Source of the DNA: Mariannaea sp. PMI_226
Taxonomy: Eukaryota; Ascomycota; Sordariomycetes; Hypocreales; Nectriaceae
DNA: 64,000 nt
NCBI GenBank assembly: GCA_024336345.1
Contig: JANFOG010000007.1
Location: 2,108,001-2,172,000, forward strand
Direction: 5' to 3'
This document shows, piece after piece, positions 1-9,850 of the stretch; position 1 is the stretch's first letter; every line of letters starts with the position of its first letter. Position numbers and translations under genes: made by a program. The notes under the pieces were generated by a model. The model did no database searches. It saw nothing but the letters and a program-made list of their open reading frames with translations, and was not told the origin of the DNA.

Positions 1-1725
1 GATGGCCTGAAAGCCCTAAAAGCCCTGTCACTTGGTCTTGCGAATCGCAGCAAGCGGAAATGTGACCTGGTTCCGATGAGTTGGTGGGTGAGTAACTTCC
101 TACCCCGCAATGTTGGGCTATCCAAATCAATATGTCGGACATTGGAAGCAGATCCAGCCCGGGCTGACTAAGGAAGGTTGGGGGGAAAGTCAGGAAAACT
201 CCCAAAGCCACCACACTAATAAGTCAACAGAGCCATGAACACAATAGCTGGAATACAGCCCCATTGTCCAATCGAATATTGTCAATCTGACGCCAAAACT
301 CATCACTTTGTCCTGTGAAATTCATCTCTTTTGAAGTCATATTCTTTGGACCGTCATTTCGATCGTTCCGTTCCGACACCACGAATGCAGAAGCGAGACA
401 GGCAAAATATAGCTGAGGAGAGACTATCCACTACGAGAGACGCTATAGCACGATTGACATAACTTCAGAGGAGATGATCGTAGGTCGACGAACCCCGCTC
501 GGCGCGAACCAGACTGAGGGTGTCTCCATTGACTCCCCAATTGCCCATCCGACTCTCTCGTTTCATGATTCTGTTCACAATAACTGGGCCGGTTTCCTGG
601 CAGATTGGCCGTGAAGACCTGGACCTGGTAGTCCCTTGCTTTGCACCAAGTTTCGACTCGATGCAGCAAGGTCTTGATTTCGATATATTTGGGAGGTTTC
701 CCAATAAGCCCTGGATCAGGTACATAAGATGACTCGCCGCCTGAAGCAACGATAATAGAGTCTATTCTCGAGTTTCCTGAGCATCTTCTTTGAGACTGCG
801 TCCGTAGCCAACTCAATACGACATCAAGTTTAAGCGCACGCTGTAGCTTCAGCGGGGTTCCTAGAATCATCGTCTTCTTATCTAATGAGTTACCCTTACT
901 CGAAGGTAACAGCTGGTTGAAGAATTACCAAGGGGGTTTCTTTTACGCTATCCCCTGGCACTATTATACAGGGTTCGCGATAGATCACCTCCTTATCACG
1001 TCACAGAAGGGGGTACCACAGAATGTAAAGGGATGGCACCGGAGCTCGTACGTATAAATGCAAGTTTATGTAGATCTTTATTCTCAATATGAGGCTAACG
1101 GTTTCATTTAGCTAATTGGCACGTAGCTTTTGTCTGTAGGAGATCCATGTTAGCATTGAAAACAGTGAGTGCCTAGGACTCATACTAGGACAATTCGACA
1201 GATTTCAAAATAGTCAATTCCTAACCCGTTTTGAAGTATTACGGTTGTTTGAGAGAGTTTGAATAAGCACCCAGAATCACCTGAAGCTTTGCCAAGAACA
1301 AGCAGAAAACATAGTGGTATTAAGTGGTATCAAAGTGACGAGAGTAGGCCGCCGGAGCTGTAGCCAGAAAGCTAGCCAATCGGCCAGCGCCACCATATAC
1401 TCAAGAAACGGAATCCAAAGCAACCGAGAGGCCAATACGAGAACGTGTGACTCATTTTCCACGTTTGGTATCAAAATTTGCTGTGCGTTATTGGTACTTC
1501 TGTTGCCTAGGTATTTTGTAATCATGTTGTAGCGATTCCATGCGCCCCAACAGGGGCCAACAAACACCGCTGCAATTGTGGATAAGGTTAGGTCTTTTAG
1601 GCTCAGAGAGCCTATCTGATTAGTTCGTTTCAGTATTGTGTTTCATGAAGGATTTGACTTGCAATCCCACGTGTCCATGTGACCTCTGTGGCAATGCTCC
1701 GTTAGCAAATATATAACTATGCACC
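1..1725. other. Left-edge region, no gene assigned
   Basis: No gene can be assigned. The first 171 bases are open on the plus strand up to a TAA and contain a donor-like GTGAGT, so this could be the tail of a gene starting outside the window. A 148-codon open frame on the minus strand (870 to 424) has no low-complexity sequence and fairly coding-like composition, but I recognise no family or domain. Other frames here are short and overlap on both strands. No tRNA or transposon ends were seen. Confidence 0.3.
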
Positions 1726-3414
1726 ATGCCCCTTAAACTTTACGAGCTTGATACCGCAGTGGCTTCCCTACTTAGACGCATAAATTTGCCCACCGCCATC
1801 TCCCACAGGGGCCTGTTGTGGCCTATCTCAATGGGGAGGAAATTACATCAACATCCTCGCTTGAGGGCAAGTCGGCCCTTTGGCTTGGGGGCGTTTCCCT
1901 CGCCCATAGAACTGCCAAATGATACGCTAGTCGACGAGGAGAAGTTGCCGTCTTATGAAGCTCAACATTATTATGACGCGAGACCCGGAGAAGTGTTGGC
2001 CGATTTGTACCAATTGATTGTTAAGATTGGCTGGGGATCGTCATCAACAGTCTGGCTCGCGCAGAGTATTGCCGGGTAAGTATTTTTTTAATGCCTTTTA
2101 ATACAGAAGCATTACACTAATTTTATAAAAAGTCCGGAAAAGGAATATGTCGCGATTAAAATACTCAACCATAATCAGTCATTGACGAGTGAGCAAAACA
2201 TACACGAGCGACTAATTGAAGGAAACAGTAATCATTTTGGGCACAGTATCGTCGGCACAGCAAATGCGGCCTTGACTTTTGAGTCGCCTCAGGGAAAAAC
2301 ACATGTCGGCCTTATCTTGGATCTTTTTAGAGAAACCTGGTATGCATTCAGGTACCGTCTCAACGGCCAAGACTACATTACCACCGAGCTTGGATTGCTT
2401 TTCGCCAAGTTGCATATGCGCTTAGTCCTCGAAGGCCTGGACTACATGCATTCGGAATGCCATATGATTCACACAGGTAAGGCACAGAACGTAAATTCAT
2501 GCTCGATTTGGCTAACTCGTTTAGACCTCAAAATGAACAGCATCATGGTTAATTTTGAGGATAAATCAGTTATTGACGCTTTTGCAAAAAAGTGGACAAC
2601 TCATCCCATGTCTTGCAAAAGAGATACCGATCGCACCGTATATCGTTCCGAAAATGAGTACGGGCCGCCTGCGCTCAAAGCCCTTGGGAATATGATACTA
2701 CGTATGATCGACTTCGGAAGTGTACACGTTGTTGACGACGACGAGATGGAATTCCGCCATTATATACAGCCTAATGAATACCGTGCCCCAGAGGTTCTTC
2801 TTGGTACTGGTTGGCGATATAGCGTAGACATATGGAACTTTGGTGTCATGGTTGGTTTTCCTATGATGCATCACAATCTACTCCCACACTGACTCATAAT
2901 TCCATTTAACTCGTGCAGGTCTGGGAGCTCCTGAGCGGCAAGTCACTCTTCCATCAACCAGACAAATATTCGGCAGCCCAGCATCTGGCAGATATGATTG
3001 CCCTTCTTGGAGATGTACCCCCTTCACTGATAAAGCTTGAAAAGGAAATGCGTCATTTAGATTGGTTCGACCAGGACACATACGTGGAAGGTAGATTGGT
3101 AAAGAATGCTTCAGAGTGCTTTGGCGGCCCGTTCTTTGACGACGATGGTGGGTCCTTCGACTTCTTATCCTGACGTTACTTCTGCTAATTGATTTTACTA
3201 CGCAGGCAAGTTTGTACATGGGGATCTGATACGTCAAGCGCGTGGGCTGGAGGCTGAGGTACCTGACTGTATTAGAGAGGCGAATGAAGTGGACCAATTT
3301 CTCGCATTTATGAGACGAATGCTTACTTGGGTACCTGGGGATCGCGCTACAGCTGCCGAACTGCTTGATGACCCTTGGTTGGATGTTGGAACACCATTAC
3401 GTGTCCACAGGTAG
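1726..3414 (+). CDS. SRPK-like serine/threonine protein kinase with altered catalytic loop
   Basis: Five exons fit (1726-2075, 2133-2476, 2525-2850, 2919-3147, 3206-3414), giving 485 residues. A glycine-rich loop (GWGSSSTVW) precedes the catalytic lysine in VAIK, which falls just after intron 1. The catalytic loop reads HTDLKMNSIM, then come DFG and YRAPE. The HTDLK form and the wide insert between catalytic loop and DFG resemble the fungal SRPK (SR-protein kinase) family, which phosphorylates Arg/Ser-rich proteins. The Mg-binding Asn expected five residues after the catalytic Asp is a Ser, so activity may be weak or absent. Many filamentous fungi carry expanded, divergent SRPK paralogues, and this is probably one of them. 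The N-terminal 80 residues before the kinase fold are short. Family placement is firm; substrate is unknown. Confidence 0.85.
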
Positions 3415-4051
3415 GCCGCTGCGTTGGAAGAAAGTCTCGTGTGAATCCAAATAGAGTCTCCACGTATCTAGATGGTGACCGTAAGAGGGACCATCTTGTC
3501 CCTTTCTCAATAGTTTGCTCTCAATATTCTGTAAATAGAACAAGAGGTTTCAGCATAACTGTAGGTTGACCGTAAATAGGCTTCTATTATTGGAGGTTTC
3601 ACGTTTTTAGAGGTTTGAGAAGCCACCTCGGAAGGTCAATCAGCAATTCAGGCAACATTACATTGACCCCCCATTACCTAAAGTCCAGCATAGGTATAAT
3701 GCAACCGAGCTGCTCACCGTCACAAATGGAAAAGTCGTGGCTGCACGAGAACATAATGTAGGTCACCGTTCAGGCCGTGTCAATATCTCGGAATGAGCCT
3801 AGGTAATAAGAACACTGCAGACTTGGTCACATGTGCGCATGGTTGGGAGAAACTCATTGAAACCATATGGGCACTCAGATTTCTTTGGAAAAATAAATAA
3901 TAATAGTGACGCGAAGCCTATGACAAAGCCTTTCCAACAACAGTGTCCTCTGAGAAGGTCTTGCAAAGGTCACGCCTCCGCAACTAGATAAAGACAAGAA
4001 TGGCAACGTTGTTTTCTCACACGATTCGGAAATTTCTGGCATGAAGCCTAC
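3415..4051. other. Intergenic between convergent genes
   Basis: This is the space between the kinase stop and the transporter stop, which are convergent. No coding signal, repeat or RNA gene was seen; it should hold the two 3' ends. Confidence 0.4.
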
Positions 4052-5597
4052 CTACTCGCCAGAAGACTGACCAACAGGAGACGACTGCAAATACCGTTCT
4101 TTGGGAGCCCCTTGTCTCTGCCTAATACCCTCTCCATAAAAGATTAGGAAGAAAACGGGAATCACGGTTGCAGCGCCAATAGCAGCCATGGTGCCAAAAG
4201 CTTTAGTAAATCCTATCGCTGTCGACATTGGGAGTGCGTAGAACCCAATGTTGAATGCAAACACTTTCATCTGTCAATAACTCCTCTCTTGATTGCGGGG
4301 GGGTTGGGGGGTAAGGGAGGAACTTACAGCTTTTCAACAAGTTGATTGTGACACTGACGTCGCTCGAATGGCTTCGATAGGAATCACAACAATATGTGTA
4401 GGTAACTGTTGTCGCGATCTGGGTGCCAAAACCCGCAACTGCCATGCAAACAGCAGCTCGAATCCAAGGCTCTTGGTGGTCGATACAGTAACCAAACGTT
4501 GCCAGACCGACCGAGGTTAGCAAAACTAAAGGAAGAAGATAAAGTCGTACTTCAGCCTTGCGGTAACCTTGGTGACGTCTTGCGTACATGTTGATAATCC
4601 AGTCACTGACCCATCCAGCCGAGAGCTCCCCAAGAATGCAGCCAACCGTGAGGGGCAATCCTAGAAACAAGCCTGTCTGTCCCAGGTCGAAGTGGAAGAT
4701 CCGGTTGCAAATAAAAGATCCAGTTACTGCAAAAACAGGGCTGCCGTAGGTCAGGTTTACCATGTACATGATGCAGGGTACCGTTATCGCCACGTATTTG
4801 AGCATCTTCAGGGGGATGAAGAAGTCCGTAGCTCGAATGCGTCGATCGTGAACTTTGCCAAATTGTAGAAGTTTTGGCAAAGCCGAATTTTTCACCTTCT
4901 CGGCCCTTTCAACAGAGAAGAGCGTTTCAGGAAACGTGAAAATGGCCAAGATGAGGAGAACACCTTCAACGATGGCCGAAACCCAATTGCACCATCTCCA
5001 ACCATATCTCATCGCAATGTAGCCTCCCGCGATAGGAGCGATATGAGGGCCATTGGTGGTGGCCCAGGCAAATATTCCCATAGGTAGCCCTCGCTGTCCT
5101 TGAGTAAACAAGTCGCAGATTGTCGCAGCCCCGAGGCCCAACGGTATGCTGCATCCGATGGCGCTCAACACGCGGCCAGTAATAAGACCTCCATATGACG
5201 GTGAGGCGGCGGACGTGATGAATCCTGCAATAGCGAGCAATGTAAAAATAATATAAAGGGGACGTCGGCCATAGACATTGGCGAATGGTGTAATGAAGAG
5301 GGGGAAAACTCCAGCGAAAAGGATAAAAATCGTTGTCGAGTATGAGGCCTCTTCGACTGTAACGTGAAGTTCCTTTGCCACGGTGACAAACGCGGGATTT
5401 AGCATTGCTGGGGCGAGTTGGGCCATAGTGGTGAAGCAAGACATCAAGATGACGATGTAGTATTTTCGCCATAGAGGCCATCCCAGGGGATCGTCGTCAT
5501 GCAAAAGTGCCTGTTCGGAGATCTGTGATACTTGCTCCATTTTCTCAGCATCGGCAACTTTTTGGTCGCCGTCGGACTCCATATTGGTTATGCTCAT
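4052..5597 (-). CDS. MFS transporter, DHA1 drug/polyamine-type
   Basis: Two exons (5597-4328 and about 4263-4052) give about 493 residues. After a roughly 50-residue hydrophilic N terminus there are about 12 hydrophobic segments. The signature loop after TM2 reads PFANVYGRRPLY, and a DPLGWPLWRKYY segment leads into TM1; both are typical of the fungal DHA1 family of proton antiporters that export drugs, polyamines and metabolites at the plasma membrane. The start at 5597 (MSITNMES) was preferred because it keeps the usual N-terminal length; an in-frame ATG at 5681 is possible. The donor GTAAGTT at 4327 is clear. The acceptor that keeps the conserved FAFNIGFYALP frame is an AAG, a few bases past a more typical CAG, so that junction is less certain. 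Substrate is unknown. Confidence 0.85.
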
Positions 5598-7391
5598 GTT
5601 GGCAATTCGCGTGGAAAAGACGAGGTGAGTGTGAGCTGGGATGTTCAGCAACAGACACCATGGGCTGTCAGCTTGCAACACCTCCTGGCTTTTATCAAAT
5701 TCAATGCGGGACGGGGAAACCTGGAGAGGGCAATAAGCTTAATTATAGCTTGCAGACTATCTCGAACTGCCTGACCTGTGACTCTCGCTCTCGGAGCACT
5801 TGATCTACCCGAATCGCTTCCTTGTGGGACTGGTCGGGGAAGACACTTGCGTCAACATGTTCACACTCACCCTCTGGAAAGAGATGAGTTTAGCTGATGG
5901 AGCTATCTTAGACTAACACATTGTTAACTCCAGTGTCCTACACTTAATTGGGCTAACTGCAAGCCAAGAAACTAAAGGAAAGCCATGAACAGCTCTGCCG
6001 GTGTAATGAGCCCCGCCATTGCTACCAGATTTGCTAATTCCAAGCATCTTGTATTACGACGCATTGCTTCGGACCATGTCCGACTTTCTCTCTTCGCTCT
6101 TCGCTCTCAGGAGGAAACTCCGCCAAGCTATGCAAAGCACGCTAACCCCCACCACCAGGGAGTTTTCCATCCATGTCTTGTCTTGTTCTCCGCACGTCAG
6201 CTTGAAAAGCTTTCGGGCCGAGATGGCCTTTGTTGGTTCGTCCGTTCGTTGACAACGCCGAACAGTTTCAGCTAGACTTTCTTGGACCCTTGCCTTTGGC
6301 TCTCATGTGCCACACTTGATTGGTGAAGAACTTCCCCAGGTTTTCGAGCAGATAGCTAGTGGTGGGACGTAGTCTAGGTAGCGTGGCGGGACGCAATGTG
6401 GCGGTGGGACGTAGGTGTCGTCGTTGCGGGACGCATCTACTCCTCCCCCCCCCACACACACTCTCTTACCCCAGAGATTCATCTGATCTGCCGTCTTGGC
6501 AGTCCCCCCTATTTATTTCCCCAGGCTTACCATACTAAACCGGAATACCACTGAAGATCAACATCATTGTAAAAAGATGTGTAGAAAGTTGACATGAGAT
6601 CTGGTTCATCCTCTGTAGTGGCCAAGATTTAGACTAGGCCTCTTTGAGCTGGTCGGATACTTGCAGGTTCCTCCCGTACTCTACGCACGCATGCATGGGA
6701 GCGCAGATTGTAGGCATAGCCCATGACTGGAAAGTTCGGCGTGTTCGTTAGATGTGCCACGATATGGAGATTAGATCCCGAGAAGTGGACTCACCGTGTC
6801 ACTTATTTCTATGCATTTGGGCGACACGGAGTTGGCACACCGTCATCTGCTGAGTCTGCAGAAAACGTGTCTACGCTTGTTGCATGAATATACCGGCCAA
6901 GTCGGACCTCTGTCAGTCGCGCCGTACTCCATCCTTGCAACTGGTACCGACTTGGTTGGATCTTGCTTCCGTCTAAGTTTGATAATGTGCAGCTTGCGGG
7001 TTGTAGTTTTGGGGAGTCGTTGTCCTTGCTAAAGTGCCAGCCAGCCCATAGCTGAGTTGTTTGCTTGCCTATCCTTTTCGCCTTGATTCATGAATGAAAA
7101 CCATCTTAACGCACCAAAGCACAGAGATTAATGCGTTAGGATTGTTACTGTACTCTGCGCTACGCTTGCGAACGCGTAATTGCGGGCAAAACTGCGTAAT
7201 GCTATGGCGGGTCAAAATTTCCGGGCCGGCGGGACTCGGAGATAGGACACATCAAGTAACCAGCTTGTATGACAATATATAGCATATTAAAGAGCGTCCG
7301 CTATTTCCTCACTTCGTTCATGTCTGTTTATGGACGGGCTTGAGTTGGATTATATTGTCTGTCAATTTTTTTTAGTCTGAATATTTACCCG
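5598..7391. other. Intergenic between divergent genes
   Basis: This stretch of 1.8 kb separates the divergently transcribed transporter and amidohydrolase and should hold both promoters. Overlapping open frames at 5985-6275 lack family features and were not called. A short array of alternating GTGGGACGTA and GCGGGACGCA sits at 6362-6435 (separate entry). A C-run near 6445 is simple sequence. Confidence 0.4.
6362..6435. repeat. Four-copy alternating 10-bp motif array
   Basis: GTGGGACGTA occurs at 6362 and 6404, and GCGGGACGCA at 6386 and 6426, so the two variants alternate with starts 18 to 24 bp apart. The two changing positions (T/T or C/C) covary. The array lies between the transporter and the amidohydrolase, so it could be a cluster of binding sites for a GGGAC-reading regulator or a decayed minisatellite; the sequence alone does not decide. 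Confidence 0.45.
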
Positions 7392-8513
7392 TTGCAACCA
7401 CAAATCATGGCGTCGTCCGCAACACCACAAGTCCAGCCACCCACCACATCAGGTCCTGGAATCTCTTATCTTCGCCCAGAACTACACGACCTCAAGGTCA
7501 TTGGGGTCGAGGAACATGTCTTATTTCCAGACCTAACAGCCCGTGTCCCGAATGAGGGTGCGGCGGCCTATGCCAGAGAGATATTCAGTCACATGGTTGG
7601 CCATGGGGCTTTAACATATGCTCGCGGTCGGGCGACCCAAGCAGGTGATCAAAGGATCAAGGACATGGATGGTGGCGGTATTGCGATGCAAGTTCTTAGC
7701 GTAGCTGGGCCAGTTAACTGTACGTTTATGGAAGCTGAGTCTGGCCTGGCTTTGGCTCGTGATATCAATGACCAGCTCAAGGCGGCGGTTGATGCGAATC
7801 CCGATAGATTCAAGGCTTTCGCAGAGCTGCCTTTTCAGGCGCCAGAGCTCGCAATCCAAGAGCTCCGTCGTTGTGTGCTAGAGCTTGGTTTTGTGGGGTC
7901 AATGCTGGCTGCGTCTGTTGGGCATGACAGCAAGTTCCTCGACGACCCCATGTTTGACGATTTATTATCGGAATTTGAGGCTCTCAATGTGCCCTTATTT
8001 CTCCATCCTGGGATCGCACCTAGTGCTGTGGTCGAGTCATACTATCGGCTTCCTGGAAAGCCCAAGCTATCGGCTACGTTAGCCGGCATGGGATGGGGCT
8101 GGCACAATGAGGTTGCGGTTCATGTCCTCCGGCTCGCAGTTTCCGGAACTCTCGACCGCCATCCTAACCTCAAGATTATCATTGGACACCAAGGCGAAAT
8201 GTTGCCGATGATGCTACAGCGCTTTGATGCCATGTTTGACGAAAAGGAATTTGGGCTGAGGCGTAGTGTCGCTGAGACATTGCGGAGTCAAGTGTGGCTG
8301 GGAATTTCTGGGCTGTTCTCTCTGCCACTGACACAAATCGCAATTCAGACTTGGGGGGTTGATCGCATCTTGTTTGCCAATGATTATCCGTTTATTGACG
8401 CGGAACGTGTCCCAGAATTTCTTCGTGCGCTGGGTGATGTAGTAGCACCATCCGATATGCGCAAGATATGTCAGACGAACGCCGAACAGCTTTTCCGATT
8501 TGAGGCAGAATAA
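7392..8513 (+). CDS. Amidohydrolase-2 family, ACMSD-like decarboxylase candidate
   Basis: This intronless gene gives 373 residues, or 368 from the second ATG at 7407. The fold is the metal-dependent TIM barrel of amidohydrolase family 2. Ligands visible are E40-x-H42 in GVEEHV, a His in FLHPG, a His in IIGHQGE and an Asp in FANDYPF, which is the set used by aromatic-acid decarboxylases such as 2,3-dihydroxybenzoate, gamma-resorcylate and 6-methylsalicylate decarboxylases. The likely reaction is therefore non-oxidative decarboxylation of a hydroxybenzoate or related acid in the cytosol. It is divergent from an MFS exporter, and the two could work together in handling a phenolic compound, but there is no synthase next to them. 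Family call is firm; substrate is inferred only from family. Confidence 0.85.
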   Translation: MQPQIMASSATPQVQPPTTSGPGISYLRPELHDLKVIGVEEHVLFPDLTARVPNEGAAAYAREIFSHMVGHGALTYARGRATQAGDQRIKDMDGGGIAMQVLSVAGPVNCTFMEAESGLALARDINDQLKAAVDANPDRFKAFAELPFQAPELAIQELRRCVLELGFVGSMLAASVGHDSKFLDDPMFDDLLSEFEALNVPLFLHPGIAPSAVVESYYRLPGKPKLSATLAGMGWGWHNEVAVHVLRLAVSGTLDRHPNLKIIIGHQGEMLPMMLQRFDAMFDEKEFGLRRSVAETLRSQVWLGISGLFSLPLTQIAIQTWGVDRILFANDYPFIDAERVPEFLRALGDVVAPSDMRKICQTNAEQLFRFEAE

Positions 8514-9458
8514 ACCGCAGGATATGGTAACTCATATAGCGCTAGAAATATAAATTATCAGTAAAAGTCCCTGCTGCGCTTCTTTTCAAATTCCGTCTTG
8601 GGGATGCCATGCTGGATATAGGTGGGCTAACCACCGAGGCGTTTTCCGAAGCAGAGTGCTTTGATGAAATACGACTCGAGATGACCGTAGAGACCCCTAT
8701 CTCAAGTTTTACTCTGCCTATTTGATATTATATGAAGTCAACCTCTACCCTTTACAGGCGTTGCATTGTTCGTGGATATTGATCTTGGTTATCTGCACGC
8801 ATTACGCCTTAGGACCCTATATAAAGATCATTAAAGATATATGCTAAGGAAATGTAATACTTGGTTGGAAATGGCGAGTAAATTTGATTGGTAAATCAGT
8901 GTCAGAGTTTCTGATCAGGTCGTTGGAAGGCATCTCTAATCGGGATTCTGATTTCACTCAATTGAATGTCGTTTCCGCTGTATTGTGTTCCAGTGAAGGT
9001 TGTAACTTCAGCCCAGAGTTTAGCATAACAGTCTGCTTAAGAAGGGTGCATTATGACTTTGTAGTCGAGAAGCATACCTAGAAGTCTATTGTTTTTGGTA
9101 GACCACACTTAGTAAGGGTATGAGAAATCTGGCTACGCCTTTGGTACTTGACTTGTTTAAATTGGGTCATTACGACACAAACTTGAGAACACAAGATCAA
9201 CCTCAAATACGAGTCACTATTCATCAATAAAGTATTGAAATTGGGAAAAACTTTATATTCAAGAGTACAAAATGTACCACAGAAGCCTGTATGTAATACT
9301 GACTTTTGCCAAATGCCAGAAATGAAATTATGTAACAACTCCCTTCCCCTTTCCCCTTTTCCTCCTCAGATCAGATCGAGATCACTGCAACTCAACATCG
9401 CGGATGGATCGGTTCCTAATTTTTTGACAATGGACATCCATATACTGTCCGTCTATAT
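8514..9458. other. Intergenic between convergent genes
   Basis: This is AT-rich sequence between the amidohydrolase and hydrophobin stops. Only short overlapping frames are present. It is presumed to hold the two 3' ends; no repeat or RNA gene was found. Confidence 0.35.
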
Positions 9459-9850
9459 TTACAGGTTCAGGTTGGTGCAGCCAAGGTTGACAAGGCCCTG
9501 TATTCCATTGTTAGCGGCTGCATGATTTTTTCTTGGGGGAAGTTAGGAGATACGGTTCAACTTACATTCTGCTCGATGTGGCCACAGCAAACAGCTTGCT
9601 GAGAGCACTGGGTCTTGACAGGAACGGCAACTCCGAGAACGGGAACAGTGACCTCGTTGCACTGGCCGAGAAGGTTCTGCAGGTCGAGGCCAACAGGGAT
9701 GAGACCGTGGTTGGTCAGCTTCTTGGCCGTCTCGGCGTCGCAGCAGTGGATCTTGTTTCCATTGCCGCAGACATCACCGCCCTTGCCGTGGTTGGTGGGA
9801 ACGGCGGCAGCGACGGCAGCGAGGCAGAGGATAACAGCGTTGAACATCAT
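9459..9850 (-). CDS. Class I hydrophobin
   Basis: Two exons (9850-9566 and 9497-9459) encode 107 residues. A signal peptide covers about residues 1-17 (MMFNAV to AAAVP). The eight cysteines follow C-x7-CC-x26-C-x17-C-x5-CC-x12-C, which fits class I spacing, where the CC-to-C4 gap is long. The eighth Cys lies in the 12-residue second exon (NLGCTNLNL), so a reading frame without the intron would lose it. The intron, with GTAAGT donor and CAG acceptor, sits after the CCGHIEQN segment, a common position in this family. Hydrophobins are secreted and self-assemble at air-water interfaces, coating aerial hyphae and conidia. High hydrophobicity between C4 and C5 supports assembly. Confidence 0.92.

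Noticed and set aside
1..171. Open frame running in from the window edge with a donor-like GTGAGT
   Set aside because: Too short and without family features to assign to a gene.
424..870. 148-codon minus-strand open frame near the left edge
   Set aside because: No recognised family and overlapping frames on the plus strand; noted in the region entry only.
1277..1567. 96-codon hydrophobic-looking minus-strand frame
   Set aside because: An equally long frame lies opposite and no homology is recognised.
5985..6275. 96-codon plus-strand frame between the divergent genes
   Set aside because: Overlaps another frame, no domain, in promoter space.
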